Shown here piece after piece: positions 59,596-64,000 of a DNA stretch of 64,000 nt. Each line of letters opens with the position of its first letter. Position 1 is the stretch's first letter. Under the pieces are notes generated by a model that had not been told where the DNA came from, did not search any database, and worked only from the letters and a program-made list of their open reading frames with translations. A program made the position numbers and the translations under genes. The stretch is from Teretinema zuelzerae (lineage in GTDB: Bacteria; Spirochaetota; Spirochaetia; Treponematales; Treponemataceae): contig NZ_JAINWA010000003.1 of assembly GCF_021021555.1 (NCBI RefSeq), positions 868,001 to 932,000 on the forward strand. Direction: 5' to 3'.

Positions 59596-61275
59596 TCACT
59601 CCTCGTCGGATACGGGAGATACCATCGAACGCGCGGCGTAGGCCAGGGCTTCGTCGAGATTGCCCAGTATCGCACCCGGGCTCAGTTTTTCTTCGAGCCC
59701 GGATTTGCAGGCGAGCATGTACGGCTGGGTATGGATGTCAGAAATCAGCAGCAGAATGCCTCTCTTTTTGCAATCTTCTCCGAGCTGGACGAGCATGCGG
59801 ATTCCCGCGTCGTCGAGGTACACCGTGTTGCGCATGCGCAGAATCATCGCGCGGCACCCGTGCATCGATGAGCGCAGGGTTTGGCTGAACTTCTGGACGC
59901 TCCCGAAAAACAGCGGACCGGAAATTTCGAAGACCGCGGCGCCCGGAGGAATCGAGCGGGAGGCGACGCTGTTCGGATCGCTTTCCTCCGGATCGCGGTC
60001 GGCTTCCGAGAGCTCGGTCTTGATGGCGGAGAACGAAGCAAGGTCGATCATCTTCTTGATGAAGAAGAAAGCCGAAAGCAAAAATCCCACGCCGAGCGCG
60101 GTCGTCAAAGACAGGAATACCGTAACGGCAAAGGTGGCCGTCATGACGGCGGCGTCTGATTTCTGGCCCCTGAACACCGAACGTATGGAAACGGGATCGA
60201 TCATCCTGAACGCAAGATGGACAAGAACGGCGGCGAGCGCGGGAATCGGTATTAGAGACACGAGGGGGGCGCAGCACAGCGTTATCAAAAACAGTAAGAG
60301 CGCGTTCATGACGCCTGAAACCGGGCTGGATGCGCCGCTCCTGATGTTCGCGGTAGTTCTCTCAACGCTGATGGAAACGGGAATTCCGCCGAATAAGGGA
60401 ATAACAATATTCGCGAGGCCGAGGGCGGCCAGATCGGTATTTGCATTATGCTTCCTGCCCGTCATGCCGTCGGCAACGGCTCCGCTGAGCAGCGACTCCA
60501 CCGCGATGAGAAGGGCGAAAGGCAGCGCCTTGGGAATGAGATCGTGGAGCAGCTGATAATCGGGGAGCGGCGGAAGGGAGGGCGTAAAAATACGGGAAAA
60601 ATCGCCGTAGCGCGAGCCGATGGTCGCGACCGGAACGCCGAATGCCGCGGCGGCGAGCGTGGCGAGCGCGATGGCCGGCAGAGAGCCGGGGAATCGGGGG
60701 AGGAGCTTGCTCCAGAGAATGATGCACACGAGGGTTCCCAGCCCTACGAGAGCCGAGGCCGGATCGAATGATGAAATCGAATTAATGAAAAAACCGATTT
60801 TTCCGGCGAGATGGTCAGGGAGAAAGTATCGTTCTATTCCGAGAATATCCGACACGCCGGTGAGAGCGATTAGTACGGCGGCGCCGGCGGTGTAGCCGGT
60901 CACCATGGTGTACGGGATGAAATGAACAAGACCGCCCAGGCCGAGCAAACCGGTAACGATCAACAGAGAACCGGCCATGATCGATACCAGCTGAATGCCG
61001 GGAAAGCCGTACCGAAGGCCGATCGAATACAGCACGACGGCGAAGGTCGCGCTCGGTCCGGCTATCTGGAAGCGGCCGCCGCCGAAAGCCGACACGATCA
61101 GGCAGCCGAGAACCGCTCCGGCGAGACCGCTCGCCGGAGTCATGCCGCTGGCCATGGCGAAGGCGACGGCGAGCGGCAGCGTGAGCACGACCAGGCTTCC
61201 GCCGGCAAGGGCGTCGGCGAGGATTTCCCGGCGGCTCAAAGCCGGTGCGATCGAAAAAAGTTCAGGACGTTTCAT
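59596..61275 (-). CDS. SulP/SLC26-family anion transporter with STAS domain
   Basis: 559 residues. About 12 hydrophobic segments with ADALAGGSLVVLTLPLAVAFAMASG and AGPSATFAVVLYS-type motifs of SulP permeases are followed by a cytoplasmic STAS domain (GAAVFEISGPLFFGSVQKF, DDAGIRMLVQLGEDCKKRG) at about 425-535. The conserved phosphorylatable Ser/Thr position of anti-sigma antagonists reads DDAG, so no Ser there. Substrate could be sulfate, bicarbonate or a dicarboxylate. Start at 61275 from GGGAGG. Confidence 0.9.
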   Translation of the reverse strand: MKRPELFSIAPALSRREILADALAGGSLVVLTLPLAVAFAMASGMTPASGLAGAVLGCLIVSAFGGGRFQIAGPSATFAVVLYSIGLRYGFPGIQLVSIMAGSLLIVTGLLGLGGLVHFIPYTMVTGYTAGAAVLIALTGVSDILGIERYFLPDHLAGKIGFFINSISSFDPASALVGLGTLVCIILWSKLLPRFPGSLPAIALATLAAAAFGVPVATIGSRYGDFSRIFTPSLPPLPDYQLLHDLIPKALPFALLIAVESLLSGAVADGMTGRKHNANTDLAALGLANIVIPLFGGIPVSISVERTTANIRSGASSPVSGVMNALLLFLITLCCAPLVSLIPIPALAAVLVHLAFRMIDPVSIRSVFRGQKSDAAVMTATFAVTVFLSLTTALGVGFLLSAFFFIKKMIDLASFSAIKTELSEADRDPEESDPNSVASRSIPPGAAVFEISGPLFFGSVQKFSQTLRSSMHGCRAMILRMRNTVYLDDAGIRMLVQLGEDCKKRGILLLISDIHTQPYMLACKSGLEEKLSPGAILGNLDEALAYAARSMVSPVSDEE

Positions 61276-61297
61276 CGTACGCCTCCCTTGGCGATAC

Positions 61298-61335
61298 AAC
61301 TTTCGCGCGGATTTTTAAGCATTCGCGCGAAAGTT
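61298..61335. promoter_or_regulatory. inverted repeat before the SulP gene
   Basis: AACTTTCGCGC (61298-61308) and GCGCGAAAGTT (61325-61335) are perfect 11-base arms around a 16-base A/T-rich loop, 23 bases before the SulP start and after the ybaK stop. A third TTTCGCGC copy follows at about 61340. Either a terminator for the plus direction (TTTTAGTTTT follows) or an operator. Confidence 0.5.
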
Positions 61336-61360
61336 TTAGTTTTCGCGCCTTGTTTCAGCT

Positions 61361-61840
61361 TCACAGGGTCAGATCGGCGTAGACGGCCGACGAGGCCTCG
61401 AGCAAACTCCCGGGGTCGAGTACCAGCTGGGTTCCGCGGATGCCGGCGCTTACATATACAGTCTCGTGCAGAATCGCGGTTTCGTCGATAAAGGTGCGAA
61501 AGCGCTTTTTCATTCCGAGGGGCGAACAGCCGCCGCGGATATAGCCGGTAAGGCCCAATAGCTCGGCCGGCTTTACCGGCGCGATTTCCTTCGATCCTGC
61601 CGCGGCCCGCGCCTTTTTCAGGTTCACCTCGGAGTCCGCGGGAACGCAGAACACGCAGATCTCGTTTTGATCTGTCCGCATCACGATGGTTTTGAACACC
61701 CGAGCCGGCTCTACGCCGAGCTTGCGCGCCGCCGTTTCCGCGTCCAGCGCGTCTTCGTCGACCTCGTAGTGCGAAACGCCGTAGGGGATGCCCCGCGCTT
61801 CAAGAATCCTCATGGGATTCGTCTTTTTTACTTCCGCCAT
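61361..61840 (-). CDS. ybaK: Cys-tRNA(Pro) deacylase (YbaK/EbsC family)
   Basis: 159 residues. Family marks are KTNPMRILEARGIPYGVSHYEV, ARVFKTIVM with the catalytic Lys, and GYIRGGCSPLGMKKRFRTFIDE. It hydrolyses misacylated Cys-tRNA(Pro). No RBS; an extended -10 (TGG then TATACT, 61851-61856) lies 10 bases before the ATG, so the mRNA has at most a few leader bases. Divergent from dnaE. Confidence 0.93.
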   Translation of the reverse strand: MAEVKKTNPMRILEARGIPYGVSHYEVDEDALDAETAARKLGVEPARVFKTIVMRTDQNEICVFCVPADSEVNLKKARAAAGSKEIAPVKPAELLGLTGYIRGGCSPLGMKKRFRTFIDETAILHETVYVSAGIRGTQLVLDPGSLLEASSAVYADLTL

Positions 61841-61850
61841 ATCGAGGAAA

Positions 61851-61923
61851 AGTATACCACACTCCGATACCGAGAGTCCGCAGGCAGCAAGCTGATTACA
61901 AAAAAGGCCTTCCGTGCTATTAT
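61851..61923. promoter_or_regulatory. divergent promoters of ybaK and dnaE
   Basis: Minus strand: extended -10 TGG-TATACT (61851-61856) for ybaK. Plus strand: TTACAA (61896-61901), 16-base spacer, and TGC-TATTAT (box 61918-61923) for dnaE, with only 6 bases to the dnaE ATG. Neither gene has a Shine-Dalgarno. Confidence 0.5.
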
Positions 61924-61929
61924 CTGCTC

Positions 61930-64000
61930 ATGCAGGATTTTGTCCATCTTCACGTTCACACCGATTATTCGCTTCTGGACGGCGCCTCGTCCTATAAAAA
62001 AATGATAGCCCGGGCCAAGGCCATGGGGCAGAAAGCGATCGCGATCACCGACCACGGAAACATGTTCGGAGCGCTCCGCTTTTTCCGCGAATGCAAGGAA
62101 CAGGGCCTGAACCCGATCATCGGAAGCGAATTCTACGTTGCGCCGGGTTTCCGGGGAGAGCGCGGATCGAGCGAACACAACACCAAGTACTACCACCTGG
62201 TCCTTCTGGCGAAAAACGAGGAAGGCTACCGGAATCTCATGGTATTAAGCTCGAAATCCTTCACCGAAGGCATGTATTACAAGCCCCGAATAGACGAAGA
62301 ACTGATTAAAACCTATTCAGGCGGCCTCGTGTGCCTCACCGCATGCCTTGCCGGACAGCTTCCCTCCCTCCTGCTCGAAGGCAAATACGCTGAAGCAGAA
62401 TCGTTCGCCCGCCGGTACCGCGATTATTTCGGCGACGAAAACTTCTATATAGAGTTGCAGGATCACGGAATCCGGGAGCAAAAAGAGGTTGCGCCCAAGC
62501 TTATCGCTATGGCCCGGCGGCTGGGAATCCCTATGGTCGTTACGAACGACTCCCACTACGCAGAACAGAAGGACTACATCGCCCAGGACATCCTCCTGTG
62601 CATCGGAACCAAGAGGAACCGGAACGAACCGAACCGGATGCGCTTCGACGGAGACCAGTTCTATCTCAAGGACGGGGACGAAATGGCCCGCCTCTTCCCG
62701 GACTATCCGGAGATGCTGAGCAACACCGTGCGCATCGCCGAGATGTGCGAGCTGGAAATTCCGAAACCCGGCCCCATCCTCCCGATTTATGAAATACCGC
62801 CCGAGTTCCCGGATAAAAAAGACTTTATCACCCATATCGTGAACGAAGGCCTTAAAAAGAGATATCCGGTCATCACGGAACAAATCCAGGCGCGAGCGGA
62901 TTACGAACTTTCCGTCATCATCAACATGGACTTCGTCGGCTACTTCCTCATCGTGTGGGACTTTATCCGCTGGGCGAAGGAGCACGAGATTCCGGTAGGC
63001 CCCGGACGCGGTTCGGGAGCCGGCTCCATCGTAGCCTACGCGATGGAGATCACCGACATCGACCCCCTTCGCTACAACCTTCTGTTCGAACGCTTCCTCA
63101 ACCCGGACCGCATCTCCATGCCGGACTTCGACGTCGACTTCGACTTCGAACGCCGCCAGGAGGTCATCGAATATGTGCGCGAGAAATACGGAGAGGACCA
63201 GGTCGGCCAGATCATCACCTTCGGAACGCTCAAGCCGAAGGCCGCCATCAAGGACGTCGCGCGCGTTCTGGAGATTCCGCTCCAGGAAGTAAACGCCATC
63301 ACCAAGATGGTTCCGGAAGACCTGAAGGCCCACCTCATCGACGCCTTCGTCGAAAATCCCAAATTCCAGGGTTCGGGCCAGATGGCCGGCATCCGCGAAG
63401 ACCCGCGCTACAAGGAGCTGTTCGACATAGCCCTCGCCCTGGAAGGGGCGAACCGCAACACCAGCCTCCACGCCTGCGGAATGGTTATCGGAAAAACAAT
63501 CCTGACCGACTACGTGCCGGTCTATAAGGACTCGAAAACCGGCAAGGTCGCCACCCAGTACACCATGGACCTGATCGAAGACTGCGGCCTGGTCAAAATG
63601 GACTTTCTCGGGCTCAAAACGCTCACCCTCATCCGCCACTGCGAGGAGCTGATCCACAAGCGGGGCGGAGAATTCGCCCATTTTTCCGTAAAAGAGCAAA
63701 GCGATTCGGATCCGGCCACCTTTAAAATGCTCAGCGAAGGCAAGAGCGCGGCCATATTCCAGTTTGAAAGCCAGGGCATGCAGAACATCCTCAAGCGGGC
63801 GAAGCCGGACAAGATGGAAGACCTCATAGCCTTGAACGCCCTGTACCGCCCGGGACCGATGGCCTACATCGACCAGTTCATCGAATCCAAGTTCGATCCC
63901 TCGAAAATCGAATACCCCGATCCCTGCCTGAAGGACATCCTCGAGGAAACCTACGGAGTCATCGTCTACCAGGAACAGGTTATGCAGGTCGCCCAGAGGA
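61930..64000 (+). CDS. dnaE: DNA polymerase III alpha subunit (3' end outside window)
   Basis: 690 residues visible, open to the right edge. The PHP domain opens HLHVHTDYSLLDGASS with AITDHGNMFGALRFF. The polymerase core carries the metal-binding MPDFDVDFDFERR (about 395-407) and PVGPGRGSGAGSIVAYA; LHACGMVIGK and ALYRPGPMAYID follow. The N-terminal PHP with no exonuclease insertion identifies DnaE rather than Gram-positive PolC. The chromosomal replicase; full length would be about 1150-1200 residues. Confidence 0.97.
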   Translation, partial: MQDFVHLHVHTDYSLLDGASSYKKMIARAKAMGQKAIAITDHGNMFGALRFFRECKEQGLNPIIGSEFYVAPGFRGERGSSEHNTKYYHLVLLAKNEEGYRNLMVLSSKSFTEGMYYKPRIDEELIKTYSGGLVCLTACLAGQLPSLLLEGKYAEAESFARRYRDYFGDENFYIELQDHGIREQKEVAPKLIAMARRLGIPMVVTNDSHYAEQKDYIAQDILLCIGTKRNRNEPNRMRFDGDQFYLKDGDEMARLFPDYPEMLSNTVRIAEMCELEIPKPGPILPIYEIPPEFPDKKDFITHIVNEGLKKRYPVITEQIQARADYELSVIINMDFVGYFLIVWDFIRWAKEHEIPVGPGRGSGAGSIVAYAMEITDIDPLRYNLLFERFLNPDRISMPDFDVDFDFERRQEVIEYVREKYGEDQVGQIITFGTLKPKAAIKDVARVLEIPLQEVNAITKMVPEDLKAHLIDAFVENPKFQGSGQMAGIREDPRYKELFDIALALEGANRNTSLHACGMVIGKTILTDYVPVYKDSKTGKVATQYTMDLIEDCGLVKMDFLGLKTLTLIRHCEELIHKRGGEFAHFSVKEQSDSDPATFKMLSEGKSAAIFQFESQGMQNILKRAKPDKMEDLIALNALYRPGPMAYIDQFIESKFDPSKIEYPDPCLKDILEETYGVIVYQEQVMQVAQR

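Noticed and set aside
62317-63699. 460-codon minus-strand frame opposite dnaE
   Set aside because: Mirror frame of the polymerase gene.
1-64000. tRNA, rRNA, IS element or prophage
   Set aside because: No gap shows a tRNA cloverleaf with CCA-like end, and no transposase, integrase or phage gene was recognised. The intergenic spaces were read by eye only, so a small RNA could be missed.

Overview
The window is a stretch of GC-rich bacterial chromosome, cut at both ends: a giant lipoprotein gene runs off the left edge and dnaE runs off the right edge. The gene content points to a diderm bacterium (TonB-dependent receptor, ExbB/ExbD/TonB, several lipoproteins). A spirochaete of the Treponema/Spirochaeta kind is my best guess. 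The hints are long Ig-like lipoproteins, a caspase protein with Leptospira-like surface repeats, a BrkB protein fused to a cyclic-nucleotide domain, and YtfQ/YesMN sugar systems. The assignment rests on resemblance only. No phage, IS element, CRISPR array, rRNA or tRNA was recognised.

Layout. 1-10.7 kb (minus): a compact operon of two paralogous transglutaminase-like/TPR envelope proteins (the upstream copy has lost its catalytic Cys and His, the downstream copy carries a homopolymer frameshift and an 18-bp minisatellite) followed by an Ig-repeat lipoprotein of more than 1760 residues. 10.9-14.2 kb (minus): dapA-asd-lysA for lysine, with an Asn where DapA normally has its Schiff-base Lys. 14.4-20.3 kb (plus): BrkB/YihY-cNMP fusion, glmS, an isochorismatase-like hydrolase and a long, eukaryote-like guaA.

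20.4-29.6 kb (plus) is the most striking region: nine nearly overlapping genes encoding an ECF-type sigma factor, a one-pass membrane protein (possible anti-sigma/DUF4384-like), an exported caspase-family protease with a repeat-rich C-terminus, a TonB-dependent receptor, a lipoprotein, ExbB, two ExbD and TonB. It looks like a self-contained, self-regulated surface system.

29.7-36 kb (minus): acyl-CoA synthetase, then purB-guaB-purA. 36.1-38.2 kb (plus): a DUF1538 membrane protein with a tandem P-II-like partner. 38.2 kb: engB. 38.9-39.6 kb holds a noncoding array with an A-B-B higher-order repeat. 39.7-48.7 kb (minus): a galactofuranose-type ABC transporter (ytfQ-ytfR-ytfT-yjfF) and a three-gene sensory unit (lipoprotein paralogue of YtfQ, histidine kinase, AraC-type response regulator) that probably controls it.

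48.8-50.8 kb (minus): ilvB behind a Leu/Val-rich leader peptide and attenuator. 50.8-51.4 kb: fused remnants of a symporter and a TetR gene. 51.6-56.3 kb: a complete branched-chain amino-acid ABC transporter (livJHMGF) with a palindrome-embedded promoter and leader terminator. The right end has a small membrane protein, dapB, a DHH phosphoesterase with queH, a SulP transporter, ybaK and the start of dnaE.

Several genes (guaA, purB, ilv leader, ybaK, dnaE, and possibly the BrkB and DHH genes) have a good -10 box only 5-10 bases before the start codon and no ribosome binding site, suggesting leaderless transcripts are common here.
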